This document shows positions 48,347 to 60,242 of a DNA stretch of 64,000 bases, one piece after another. Positions within the stretch are counted from its first letter, which is position 1; every line of letters starts with the position of its first letter. The position numbers and the translations under genes are program-made. The DNA comes from Cladocopium goreaui (taxonomy: Eukaryota; Sar; Dinophyceae; Suessiales; Symbiodiniaceae). The stretch lies in the NCBI GenBank assembly GCA_947184155.2, contig CAMXCT020001535.1, forward strand, positions 542,001 through 606,000. The letters are read 5' to 3'. The notes under the pieces are model-generated. The model searched no databases, was not told the origin of the DNA, and saw nothing but the letters and a program-made list of their open reading frames with translations.

Positions 48347-49681
48347 TCAATCAATGCCTGCCCAATCTCGCTGAGCAGGATCCGGGTTGAGCATAGCCTT
48401 GATTGCTGGCCTGAAGCTTGGTTCCAGCAAGTGCAAACGATTCACCAGCCGATAGTCAAAATTTCGGCTGACCTGTGCATTTGAAAGACTTGGTCTTATT
48501 GATCCCTGCAATGATTTCTGCAAGGATTGCCACTGCTGGCACCACTCCTTGATGGTGTTCTCACAACCACAAAGGTTGTTGCGCAGTGGGCGCATAAGGA
48601 TCTTTCCAACTGCAACCTCATAGAGAACACAACCAAACGACCATAAATCGACTGCAGGCCCCAACCACTTGGAAAGGTCCCTTTGAGCAGCGTGCCACAA
48701 TTCTGGGGCTCGGTAACTTGCTGTTACATACATGGGAAAACGAATTGAACGACCATACCCTGGGATATATTCAGACATCCCAAAGTCTGCCAACTTGAGC
48801 TCACGCCGGACAACGCACCAAAGCACATTGCTTGTTTTTAAATCCAAATGCAAAATCTGCAATGAGTGCAAGCCACGCACTGCAGCTTTCAGCTGCAAAG
48901 CGATGGCGCGACTGTCATCTACGCTAAAAGCTCCTTTTTCCCCAAGCAAAGAAAACAAGCTGGAGCCACAATATTCAAGAGCCAAAAATGGAAAAGGCTT
49001 GAAACAGGGCTGTGCTTCCAAAATGCAGGGGTAAAATCCTCGGAGTTTCTGGTCGCTTTGTTCTTGCACTGCTTGCAAAAGGACGAGCTCATGGTTGAGA
49101 TCCTCGAGTGCGCTCTTCTTCTTGAAGACCTTCACAGCACATCTTCGTTGAAGCTTGTCTAAGCAAAGGAAAACGCTGCCATAAGCGCCTTCACCTAGGG
49201 GATGGCAATCAGGAAGGCCAGGATCCGCATTCACCACCTTGTAGCCTCCGATCATGACAGGATCTTCAGGTTCTGGAAGCACGTCCTTTGCCAGCGTGTG
49301 AGTTGTTCGCGAGCTTGACTTTCGCAGTGGCATGCCCATCTGCTTCATCACAAAATGCTGCTTGGCAAACTCGGCATTGGATTGGTCAAAGTAGCGCTTC
49401 TTCTGGTCAATGGGTAACTTGTGCCACATGGCCCCCAAGCGCTTCATCTCAAGCCGCCATTCGCTTCTCCCACCTCCTTTCTGCCCACGCACGTTGTCCT
49501 TGACAAAGAGCGCAAAAGGCCTTCTAGCAGGTGGCAACAAGCCATCTTTCAACGCTTGACATCGAATCGTGTCTCGTTTTGGCTTGGTCTGCTTGCCCTT
49601 TGACTTTTGGCCATTCTTCTTCACTCTTTGAGGGCATGGCTGCTTGCCACGAAGCCGAACTGCGGGCACAGCTTTTGCCAT
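48347..49681 (-). CDS. HMG-box/serine-threonine protein kinase fusion
   Basis: A 444-residue frame from an ATG, apparently one exon. Residues 1-45 are very basic. About 50-115 form an HMG box (RRPFALFVKD, then WHKLPIDQKKRYFDQ), a DNA-bending domain. From about 150 comes a protein kinase: glycine loop GEGAYGSVF, VAIK-type lysine in RCAVKVF, catalytic HLDLKTSN (Arg of HRD replaced by Leu), DFG in ADFGMSEY, and APE in YRAPELW. Key Lys, Asp and Asn are present, so activity is plausible; an Arg-less HRD may mean it does not need activation-loop phosphorylation. The fusion suggests a chromatin-associated kinase. GGTCC motifs lie just before the ATG and after the stop. Confidence 0.85.
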   Translation of the reverse strand: MAKAVPAVRLRGKQPCPQRVKKNGQKSKGKQTKPKRDTIRCQALKDGLLPPARRPFALFVKDNVRGQKGGGRSEWRLEMKRLGAMWHKLPIDQKKRYFDQSNAEFAKQHFVMKQMGMPLRKSSSRTTHTLAKDVLPEPEDPVMIGGYKVVNADPGLPDCHPLGEGAYGSVFLCLDKLQRRCAVKVFKKKSALEDLNHELVLLQAVQEQSDQKLRGFYPCILEAQPCFKPFPFLALEYCGSSLFSLLGEKGAFSVDDSRAIALQLKAAVRGLHSLQILHLDLKTSNVLWCVVRRELKLADFGMSEYIPGYGRSIRFPMYVTASYRAPELWHAAQRDLSKWLGPAVDLWSFGCVLYEVAVGKILMRPLRNNLCGCENTIKEWCQQWQSLQKSLQGSIRPSLSNAQVSRNFDYRLVNRLHLLEPSFRPAIKAMLNPDPAQRDWAGID

Positions 49682-49991
49682 GGCTACTCAGGACCGCTGG
49701 ACCGCCAGGACCTAACAATGGCAACGGCTGTAGAAATTGCTGCAACGGCAAATGCAAATAAGGGATGAGGCTAAAATACATGTAAAGCAAGCTTTCACGC
49801 AGGATTTAACAAAACTGTGCATTGAAGCTTCCTTTGGCTGCAAAATAGCCTCAACTTGGACAGCTCCTTTTTGGCGATTTTTTTGCGATCAAATTGCTAA
49901 AAGAAGCTGTTAGCCACATGATCAAAATTTGCCGTTCGTGGACCGCAGGACCGCAGGACCCTGCCACGGACACAGCAAAAACCGCGCAAAC

Positions 49992-52900
49992 CTAGTTGTC
50001 GTCACTATCAGGCTCCAAAATTTCAACCTCATCAGCATCACAAGCCAATGCCTGCAGGATTTCAGGGAACCGCTCCTTGACTGCTTTGGCAAGATCGTCA
50101 GAAAACAATGTGCTGCCTTGGACCGAAATCAACCCACACGCAGCCCTGTCGGCAATTGCCTGGACCCAGGACATGTGCTCTTTGTTGATGCACAAGCCGT
50201 GATACTGAATTCCCCGTGTGAGGCATGCTTCCATCAGGGCCCCACTTCCTGCGGACACGTCGAAGACGCTTTGGATTCGAAGTTCATCCAGCAAAGCCAA
50301 CCACAAAGCAATGGGCTTGCTCTCCTGCCAAAACAACGGCTGATCATCATGGTGGTTTTCTCGGTACTCGTCTGGTGCTGGGACCGCAGAACCTAGGATC
50401 TTTTTCTTCTCTTCAAAGCTGATCAGGGGAAGTTCCTTTAGAGGGCGGAAGGCCACGCCGCTGAAGGTTGGCTGAAAGTTGGTAGCTTCCCCACAGGAGT
50501 TGAAAGATTGCTTTTTGCAGGTCTTCAGACGGCTACGGGATACAGGAAAGCGAAGAACGCCTGATTCAAGCTTTTTCGCACTAAACGGGATCCGCCTCAT
50601 CCGTCCAGCTCGAGCAAGGCAGCCGCCGGAATAGATGACAGCAACCTCCTCCGTCTGTGGCAGGCTCAGAAGCACATCTTCCTGACGTGAAATAAAGCTA
50701 GCAAAGCGCAAACAAGTGAAGGTAAAAGAATTATGGGTCAGTGAGAGCGTGTGGAACAGGAAAAGCTAAAAGATGGCAGTGCTGAACCGAGGCACGCTAA
50801 TCCGCCGTATGGACCGCATCCTGCCATCAAAGAGGATGCAGAAGTCGGTGGAGCCAGTCATGCTGCCCATGAAGTCGCAAATTCCCTTCCAGCTGTCTGC
50901 GTTTGGCTCCGTGCTGTTCATCCATGGCTCATTGCCTCCCTCCTGAAGAAGATCTGCTGAGCCACAGAAGAGCCTGTGGTTCGAATTCAACTGGCCTGAA
51001 AATGTATATACCTTCCCACTTGCTTTCAGTGCAGCAATCAAATTGTCCTTCCCATAGCCTTTCGTGGAAGAAAAGGTCACATACTTCTTCCTTTCACTCT
51101 GGACTTGCTTCCAGACCCTGTTGCGGGCTTCAGCCTCCTCATCCTTCAAATTGTCAGCTCCCAGGGTCTGGATCAGCGGCGGTGCTGGCAAGGAACTTCC
51201 AGACACGCTCTTCACATTAGTATCAAAATTTTGGACGACCAGCACAATGTGCTGAATCAGCTTCTTGAGGTCTGTGGACAAATCTGGGGGATCAGGTGCA
51301 TTGCCACCTTGGCTTTCCAAGGCAACCAGCTTGGGCAATTTCTCAGAAGTGGAACTCAAGTCAATGCAGGCTTGGAGGTAACTTCCACGCATGAGGTCAA
51401 AGATGAAATCCAGCAAAGCACCTGTAGCTTTATTGAAGCCCGACTTCAAGGAATCTAAAGCTGACTCTGGGATATCCACTGGGTCCGGGTCGTCTTCACC
51501 TTGTGCGCCTTCATCCGATTGTGATTCCAGCTGAGGCTTCAAGAATTCTGCCCAGCATTGCGTGGGGTTCCGGAGTTTCAAGATGGCATCCACACACGAT
51601 TGCCTTTCGCCGTCTGGAAGCTTCTCAACCAAAGGATGCAAAAAATCCAGCGCCTGCCAGGGCAATCATGCGCAAGTGCAAGACATTTGCCGTGCGAGTT
51701 CAACAAATATCTCACTGTTATGTCAATATCGTTATTATTCAAAGTGAGTCCATTAAATAAGCGAAGCAAGTTTGGCTTGAGGGAATTTCTCAATCTCAAA
51801 ACCCCTGTCCTCTGACACGCCTGTGCATGCATGCCAATATCCGTTCTTCTGGTGCTTGCGGTCACGGTCAAGCCATGTATCCGTTGCCTTGGCACAAGTG
51901 ACCAGCCTGGAGTTCAAGGCAAGGTGGAACATGTTCACCAGCCAGCCGGCAACCTCGTCAACCGGCCTGGTTGCTGATGCCATGGTTCTTGCATGCGTCA
52001 CCAATCTATACAGTTTTCCGTACTGGTTGCTTAGAACTTCCCGGCCCCATCTCCCCTCCAGATGGAGGATTGCTGTTTCAAAAGCGGAAGCTTTGGTTGA
52101 CCCTGGCTCGTTCATCACAGAAAGAACGGCCATGCAAGCTTTGTGCATTGCACTGTTGTAAAGAGAATTGTTGAAGCGAAGCTGTGCATCTCTGCCATCA
52201 GACTCCTTCTCAACCTTCAAGATATGTGCTAACGAACAAAATTTCACGAATGTGTCAGACAAAGTGTTGTTGCTCAATGTCTTCAGCGTTTCCGACGCGC
52301 TGTTCAGAGTCAATGCCCAGTCAATGTCAGAGGGGCAGAAACGGAGCTGAATAGTAACCGTGCAAGCAGCTTCCCAAAGCATGTCAATCCATTCTTTGTC
52401 CTGGTACGAAAGATGCCAAAGCTGCCGAGGAAGCAATCAAACAAATTTCAATTCTGGGATGGAACATTGACACAGTCATGGTAGCAAACAAAAAAACTGA
52501 GACATTATTGAGCTCCAAGTGTCCCCAGCTTTAAGAGCTTCGAACACTGCAAGGTACCAGGGCCAAAGCACAAAGTGACAGCTTGCAAGGTTCAGGCTGC
52601 CGTCAAAGTGGTCGTGCTCTGCATCATTCACATTCTCACAGCCACACAACATCACGATTGGCCACACGATCCGGTCCTTTGTCCGCTGCTTTTTCCCTTG
52701 CCTTTGCACCGCAGCTTTCAACGTCACGCCTTTGCCAAAGAAGTCTTCCTTGAACTTGTTGATCTCACCAAAAGGAACACTGCCCGGGTTGACATCCCGG
52801 CCTTTCCCTGTGGAGTAGATTCCAGACCGCAGCCACAGAGCTAGACCTGCACCTTCGTATACGCCGTTGACCTTCAGCGAAGTAAGGATGACTCTCGGTC

Positions 52901-53400
52901 CCAAACTGCCTGCGCCAGTCAAGAAAGGTGGACTAAACGCTATGATTGCTGAGATGCATCGGAAACTGAAGCAAAGTTCCGCCAGGCCTTGTAACCAGAA
53001 TTGTCCTTTTCCTTGACGTTCTCGTCGATTCTCAAGGGCGGCGTCTTGTGCATCCCTTTCGCAGGTAGATGCTGCTTGGGTAGATGCGTTCTGACCTCAA
53101 GAACTTTCTGCGTTTGGCGCGTTGGCCACAAGTCGCTGCGTAACAAGGTGAACTTACCATTGAACGACATCATTGGAGCAAGCATCTGAGGCCAGCTCCC
53201 ATGGAATCACCTGCAACATGACATCTTTGGCACTGGCCTCAGCGTCTCTTTGCTTCAACTTGCAGCCCGTTCTGAATCTGAACTGTTTCCATCAAAACAA
53301 TGCACAACATGAGGCGGCAACTTCTGGATTGTCCGGAAGACTCGGAGCAGAAGTCATCTTGACCAGGCCAGCGCAAATCTGCTGACAGACGGTCTGCCAC
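49992..53400 (-). CDS. Unidentified multi-exon gene ending in a methyltransferase-like exon
   Basis: Exons: about 53285-53400, 53165-53285 (KLKQRDAEASAKDVMLQ), 52965-53165 (SFNGKFTLLRSDLWPTR), 52540-52925 (FKEDFFGKGVTLKAAVQRQG), 51768-52435, 50800-51653 and about 49992-50695. The intron at 51654-51767 fits GC-AG and keeps the frame (QAKL then ALDFLHPL). The final exon contains IQSVFDVSAGSGALMEACL, which resembles the glycine-rich motif I of S-adenosylmethionine-dependent methyltransferases, followed by a second strand (YHGLCINKEHMSWVQAI). It ends in an acidic tail. The rest matches nothing I know. I infer the exons form one gene from short gaps and common strand. Confidence 0.5.
51654..51767 (-). 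other. 114-bp GC-AG intron
   Basis: On the minus strand the donor reads CTT then GCTTCGC and the acceptor CTGGCAG then GCGCTGG. Removing it joins two long open frames in phase. GC donors are common in dinoflagellates. Confidence 0.6.
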
Positions 53401-53707
53401 CCACAAGTCACAAGGACCGCAGGACCACAGAAGGACCGCGAAAAAAATAAACTGCGAGCCAACAGGGCCAACAAGTAAGCGACTTACAGCTTCTGAAATC
53501 CACCCACGACAAAAAACGGCACTAATAATAGTAGTTAGGTTGATGAAAGCAATTTCGATTGCGCACAAGCTTCCAAGTAGGCAACTTTAATCAGTGTCAG
53601 CATTTTTTTTTGGGGCACGTCTGCAACTCGCCGTTGGATTTATGGCAAAACTTTGTCAGACCTGTGTGGCTGAGGTCTGACAGCCTGGACAAAACGAAGA
53701 AATGCCT

Positions 53708-56700
53708 TTATGGCTCTTCCATTGGCTCAGGCGCGCATGGACGAGATGGCTCAAGTGCAGATGCCTCAGCACAGCCTTGGGCAAGCTGCCGTTCAATCTC
53801 TGCAATCTCCGACTTCTTCATCGCCATGGTCTTCCCCAACTCGTGGTTCTCCTCTTGCAGCTTTCGCTTCCTGCTTGCCAACCTCTGGCTTCGGTTCTTT
53901 TCGACAATGGACGATTGGGGGTAAAAGTCACCAGTGTTGGTCATGGAAATTTTGTAGTCCTGGACCGTGAGCACGGCCTCCTTTGACTGCAGCATGGTGA
54001 TGATGAAGTTAGTCGTCTCCACCCAAACTGGGCCCAATGGATGCTGGTGAGGCGCAACGCCACCCAGCAATGTTTTCGTTCGCAGGGTGAGCAAGTGCAA
54101 CTCATCACTAGCTTCCTGCCCTGCATGAACTGTGGACGTAGAAGGCTTGTATGCAAAAAAGCCAACATTCATTGCTGACAAAGAGCTTGCCATCCACGGC
54201 AACACACTCAATTCCACGCCTGATAAAACCTTCCCAAGCATTTCCTTCATGACGCCAGAGGTCGAACTCATCATGAACATGCGAAGCAAAGGGTTTGCCT
54301 TGGTGCAATCCAGCACATCCACCAAGTTTTCGGTCAACTTGGTCTTTGGGAATGGGACATAGTACGTATAGAGCATGTCTGTCTGGTTCTCTGCCCCGAA
54401 AACCATGTTGTTCTGCTTACCAAAGCTGTCGACGCTCAGCATGATAACCGGCTGCATCGTCACAGGCCTCATTTGCCATTGCTCAAGCAATTGAAAATTG
54501 AAGATGTGCATCGTAATAATTAGTTATTATTTTGAATAATTTCGAATAGAACTGAATTTCAAAACCTCTTAAATGCGACCGTGCTTCATCACATCGATCT
54601 TCCAGTCCCCCATCAAGTTGATTGGCGAAAAAGGCTGGAAGGACTCCCGCATCTCCAGGCCATGAGCCGAAGGAATGAGGGCTCTAGTGGCAATGGTCAG
54701 CGCAAGATTCTCACGCGTCTGCAGCCTGAAGATTACATAGTTGCTCTGCTGCCATCCTTCAGGACCAAAGGCATCCGACTCCACACAGGTCGATCGCTTC
54801 TTCGTGCTCTTTGCCTTTGGAGACAGCTCTGGAGCATCTGAAAGTGTGATGCCCAGTTTCTTCACTGCAGCTTTCCGGGTTTGCGAAATTGCTTGCATTC
54901 TGGTGGAGCTCCAAACCATTGGCTTGATGTCGATGTACCACTCGTCAGTCTTGTCCTGCTCAATCAGCTTCTGGAACACGGCCGCGTCAAAGGCATGGAA
55001 GCCCACCAGAGTCCAGTCTCGACACGTCATGCTGACTAGGACCGCAGGGCAATGGACCGATAAGCGAAGCTGAGTGAAACCAAAAAAAAGCTGCATTGCA
55101 ATACAAATCCAAAGTCTGTGCCACCACTGGCCAATGGCTGGAAAAGATCTCACAACACTGGAAAAAGTAATCTTTCTGACTTACAAGATTGAAAATCACA
55201 GAGGCCCAAACCTTCAATGAGATTAAGCCGCGCAGGACCGCAGGACTGCTGAGCCTTTGGATTGGCATGAGCCAGGAGCACAGCATGCAAACTAAGATTC
55301 AACTCGACTCTCTTCAAGACAGTGACAACTTGCTGCACTGTTGGAATCTCAGGATCCAGCCTGCCCAGCAAGCAAAACCGAGCTATGCCTACCAAGCGAA
55401 AAAAATGGCCCAATCATATTTGTCAGACATTTGACCCACTGCGCCTCCATGGCACGAGCTACACAGGGCGTCACCGCTGGGCAAACGTCTGAGGTCCAGT
55501 TGCCTCACCAAGGAGGAATGATCTAAGGCCTCAAAAATCTTCCCAGGACACCATGTGTGTGCTGATTAACCAAACAGAATCAATACCTAAATTGCCTCAA
55601 GACATTTTATGAAGTCAATTCCTATTACACATATCGAGGACCGCCAGACCACAGGACCAATGCCTTCGCAGAATCCAAGACAAGCTACTGCGCTTCAAGA
55701 ACACCCAATTTTTGATCACATGCATGCACTTGCATGCGTTGATGAGGACCATGGTTTCTCCACTGCTTCCATCCGCTACTCGTGCCTTCAGCTCTTCCAC
55801 CCCTCGGATGCCTTTGAGAGTGTCCAAGTGTTGGAGGACTTGGTCACGGACGACAGCTGGCTTGCTTCCGCACCAGCGCCCAAAAGTCCTACTGTAGTTG
55901 CCATTCCTGAAGCAGGAGAGCCAAAGTCATGGCAAGGCATCAACACCTCTCTCCTCATTTTCAAAACAGGCATAATACTCTAATTGTGAAAGAAGTAATC
56001 AAGGTTCCAATCTTGAGGGTCGCATTCGCCGTCACACATGGGACCCCCAGCTAACCGACCCAGTTGACGCAATGTCTCCGCAAAGTGGGGCTCCATCAGT
56101 CGACTTGCCGGGGTGCCGATGAGGTGAAGCCTAGGTATTAGTTTCTGGCTTCAAGGTGCATGTCTCAACTGCCAAAAAATTGACACTGATTGTGCATCAT
56201 CAAGATAATTCAATCAATTCAGCATTAAACTGTTCAGACCAGAAACCTGTCAATGTCCACCTGCCAAACATTCTGGGACTTCTTCCCAGGGGCATTGCTG
56301 ACAAAGATTTTTTCCAGGGATCCATCCAAGAACTGGGCTGCTAAAGACAGCAAGTCCTTCAGACCTGCTTTGGCCACATCGCGATTGGGCCTGATGTAGT
56401 GTACCTGCAATGTGGCAACTTCAAGAGTGAAGCGGCCGCAGGACCACTGGAGTGCTGGATACCAGATTCAAGAAATGTGAGTGAAGTTGCTAAACAGGCT
56501 GCAAAAAATGAAAGAGCCAAGCCTTTCCCTTGCGCTTCACCAACTTTGAAGGCAAGAACGCCTTGCGGTTGCCTGGGCCTTCTGTTTGGCGAAAGAAAGC
56601 CACAATCGCATTGGTCAGTGACACGCTTTTCTCAGACGAGGCATGGTCCAAAAGGAACTCCGCAAACCTTGCAGGAATTCGGAAGAAAAACTAGCTTCTT

Positions 56701-57540
56701 GTTGGGTTGAATTTTAAATCCCATTGTGAGATAACATCTAGCTAAGGAACAAAGCACTTCGAAGGTAGACACCCATGATGACAAACCCAAGCTGCTCTGT
56801 GCGGGTCAAGCGTTTCAAGGACTTGAGCTCCAGCAAGTTGGCCAAGTGTGTGGTGACCATGTCTTCGCCTGCCAGCACGCAGGCAGGCAAAGCGTACCCC
56901 AAAACAAAGGCACACATCTTTCGAAGTCATTAATCATGAAATGGAGAAAAGGTGCAAATGCTCAGGATCTGGGATTGCTGAGCAAATGATTGAGACATAT
57001 CCAGAAGGGGAGCTACACTTGAAAATACTTCCGAAGCTTGAACCGGCAAGGCCTCGCATCTTCCCAACAGGGTGCAGGTAGCTTCCCTCACAGCTTTGCA
57101 AAAACGTCAATTGCCTGCCCTGCATTCTGAGAAAGGGGTTTTCACAGTGGAGCACTTTGAGCACAAGATTGTCCGGGTCCTGCAACTTAAAATGGAACAC
57201 AACACTTGCAAGGCAATGAAAAATGCATGGCAGAATGTCAGAGCCACATTGATGAATCTGACAGCTGTCCTTCTCAAGTTTGGGAATGAAGCAACGAGTG
57301 CGGTACACCAAGTAGCCCGCCAATAAAGCCTGCAGGAACCACTTGCCGTTAGTTTAACAAAAACATAAATGCCTCTCCCAAGTGCATGGCCCTACTGCAA
57401 CTTCTTGGCAGCAAAAAGCGAGCCGAGAAACGCCCGGGAGAGCTGTAGTGAAAAAGTGTCTGAACAAAAAATCTAGCACCGTTGCAAAATTCTTGTCCAC
57501 GCTTTGAATGCATTGCGATGCTGCCTCTGAAGGATCCATC
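53708..57540 (-). CDS. Unidentified multi-exon gene
   Basis: Exons in order: about 57360-57540 (ATG at 57539), 57270-57330, 57025-57179 (DPDNLVLKVLHCENPF), 56745-56925 (KMCAFVLGYALPACVLAGED), 56503-56690 (FLLDHASSEKSVSLTNAIV), 56247-56390 (LKDLLSLAAQFLDGSLEKIF), about 55985-56130 (LHLIGTPASRLMEPHF), 55740-55920 (VVRDQVLQHLDTLKGIRG), 55239-55400 (ARFCLLGRLDPEIPTVQQ), 54585-55035 (WTLVGFHAFDAAVFQKLIEQ) and 53708-54495, ending with a basic coiled coil (RKRKLQEENHELGKTM) and an acidic tail. Introns are short (about 90-200 bp) with GT, GC and apparently GA donors. I find no known domain. Coding density and frame continuity across introns are strong. Confidence 0.55.
55036..55238 (-). other. 203-bp GT-AG intron with the GGTCC motif at both ends
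   Basis: On the minus strand the exon ends CCTGCG and the intron opens GTCCTGCGCGG. The intron closes CCCTGCGGTCCTAG before TCAGCATG. The same CCTGCGGTCC word therefore spans the donor and abuts the acceptor. Phase is kept across the junction. Confidence 0.55.
56131..56246 (-). other. 116-bp GT-AG intron
   Basis: Donor GACAG then GTTTCTGG, acceptor ACCTAG then GCTTCACC, joining DID and RLHLIG in phase. The intron starts GTTTCTGG and contains the inverse CCAGAAAC about 20 bp before its end. Confidence 0.6.
57180..57269 (-). other. 90-bp intron with apparent GA donor
   Basis: Sense-strand junctions read GAGAAG then GACAGCTG, and AAGTTGCAG then GACCCGG. GAC repeats at both ends make the exact cut ambiguous by three bases, but a GT donor is not available in phase. 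GA-AG introns are known in dinoflagellates. Confidence 0.4.
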
Positions 57541-57589
57541 GAATTGGAAAGGGTTGACTCGACATGGGCAACAATTCACGGGTAAACAG

Positions 57590-59060
57590 CATCTATTATA
57601 TTAACTTCCATTTTATCAAAACGTTACAAAAAAAAGCTTTTGTAAAAGCCGTATCAAACAAACAGTTACTTACATTGTTCAGAACTAATATTAGTTAAAT
57701 ATACGTCCATACACCTGAACCATTTTTGCGCAAATGAGGTTGATCAAAAGAAAGATCGATAGACGGAAACGGACAGAGAGACAAATAGACTATCCAATAT
57801 GGGTAGACTAAAGCATTAGATACATGAAAGGCTAGTGTCATGAACTGGGATATTAATAGTGAGATGGAAGACGGAGGAAAAAGATGGGGAAAAAGAAAGA
57901 TTCACGGATGCATATGTGGATGGATGGAATGGAAAGAAAGAAAAAAAGGTAGATAGGTCGGTAGAAGATAGATCGATCGATTGATAGATAGATGGATAGA
58001 TAGGCAGGCAGGCAGGTAGGAAAATAGACAGCGAAAATACATGGTAGATTACTAAGTGCATGATACTATTATTGTTAAAAAAAAGCGCAGAAGAGTAAAA
58101 TATTAATTAAAGCAAAGCAAAGCAAAGTATAATATTGTAAAGTATAGTAAAGTATGGTAAAGATACACAGATAGAAAGGTAGATAGGTAGTAGATCATGG
58201 TAGATAGATAGATAGATAGATAGACAAATAGATAGATTGATTGATTGAGTGATTGATTGATTGATTGATTGATTGATAGATGGAAGTCTAGTAGATAATG
58301 GATGGAATGATGCATAGACAGAGGGATAGGTTAGTTAGTTAGTTAGATAGGTAGATAGATAGATACATTGATAGACAAACAGATAGAAGAATAGATCGAT
58401 AGGTTTGACAGAATAGATGAATAGATGGATGTGATAAGTTGAAAACACAAAAGACAGATTGATATGGCCAAAGGGCTCCATAGAAGATGGATAGGGATAG
58501 ATAGATGCATACTACATACATTTGATAGATATAGACAGATAGATAGCTAAAGGGTAGATAGATAGATACATAGATAGATAGATAGATAGATAGACAGATA
58601 GATAGATAGACAGATAGATAGAAAGACAGATATTACTAGTATTATAGATTAGACACTAGGCTAGATAGATAGATCTAGAAAGGTCTAGATAGATAGATCT
58701 AGATAGATAGATCTAGATAGACAGATCTAGCTAGGTAGACAGATCTAGCTAGATAGATCAAGCTAGGTAGGTCTAGCTTGATAAATGATGATAGATCTAG
58801 TTAGATAGGAAGCAAAGGTTAGATGCATAGGTAGGTAGGTAGGCAGGCAGGTATTGGCGGTAGAGGTAGGTAGGTAAGCTTGAGGGATTGGCAGATTGGC
58901 AGAGGGGAAAAGAAAGATAACAGAGAGGGAGATAGACAGGTAATAGATAGATGGACAGATAGATGAATGCGCGAAGGAAAAAAGATAGAAGCATGGCTAT
59001 TCGAGATGGGAAGAGATAAGAGAAGAGAGAAAAATGAGAGAGAGAGAGAGGGAGAGGAAC
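57590..59060. repeat. GATA-type microsatellite of about 1.3 kb
   Basis: From about 57750 to 59060 the plus strand is built from GATA, GATT, AGATCTAGATA and GTAG units plus AG-rich tracts. A sub-array of AGATCTAGATAGAT lies at about 58660-58760. Frames through it are Leu/Ser/Ile/Tyr-rich artefacts. 57590-57750 is unremarkable AT-rich sequence. Confidence 0.95.
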
Positions 59061-60190
59061 AAGCACCCTAACAGGCAAATGACTATTACTCATCTTATTA
59101 TTAACTCGATTTCGAAACCTGATGTAATAAACTTGCTGCTGTGTCAAACACAACCACCAATTTTGCGACAGGAGTTGCCTTTAACTCTCTCCTGATTTAG
59201 CGAGACTATCGAATAGCTATTCTAGACTAAAGCTATAAATGGCACATCGGCAGCAGGTCGTAACGCAATGATAAGCTTCAGGCTCTTCTTAGTGCTGCAG
59301 CAATATTTAGATCTCAATAGATTATTATGGTGCCTTTAGAAGCTTTGGGTCGCATGGTTTTCAGACGCGGCTCTGTGTTGGCTGCTCATCAGTGATTTTT
59401 GCGTTCTGTGTGTTTGTTTCTTGCGTTTGAGAACATTCCGCAGGTCAGGGTTTTGCAGCTGTGATCATATGGCTTAGTGAAATGTCGGCCTGTTTCGTGC
59501 TGCACGATTGTTTTCCATTTTCACTGCCATCATTAGGTCAGGTCAGGTGATTATGCGCGTGCGTCTTGTGCTGATGAGTTGGGAACAAACGCGCTCTTCT
59601 ATGCTGCCAGAAAATTTATGCTTGTTTTGCGATCCGCATCTTCTAGCCCTATACCTGTCTTGCAATGAGCATTGATTCCACCCTGGCATGAAGGAAATGC
59701 TAAATGTCTGGGACTACATTAAGGCATGGAAATTCTCTCTTGGCAGAATTGGAAGATAACATGTGGAGCAAGGGAATAGGAGAGAGAACCACTATTCTCG
59801 TCATTGTCAGGTAAAAGGGAATTCAAAGCTGTACAAAACTATGCGCTCAGAGAAGGTCTGTCTTGATCACATCAACTCTTCAAGCCAAATCAACAAATTT
59901 CATGCCGTGACACATTGAAGGCAAGGCGGCTTGTACGGTTCCACTCCTCTTTTGGCAAGCCACACTGAACAGTGGCCATCCACAGCCTCACTGCTTTTTT
60001 GGCTTCCACTGGTGTTGGAGGCATGGCCTCACAGGTGTTGGAGGTCAACACACACGTTTACATACTTGTAAGTTTTTTGTAGTTTTACATGCATTCTATG
60101 AATATGCATGCACATATGCACATACTCATACATAGAGATACATAAAGATGCATGCTTCACACGTGCGACAGAGATATTATACATAGTATG
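59060..60190. other. No convincing gene
   Basis: Moderately GC-balanced sequence between the GATA tract and the plus-strand exon at 60717. It could hold upstream exons or the promoter of that gene, but no frame is persuasive. Confidence 0.4.
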
Positions 60191-60197
60191 CGCATTT

Positions 60198-60198
60198 T

Positions 60199-60242
<44 letters not shown>

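Noticed and set aside
57816..59153. Several 60-118 codon frames rich in Ser, Leu, Ile and Tyr
   Set aside because: They lie entirely in the GATA microsatellite.
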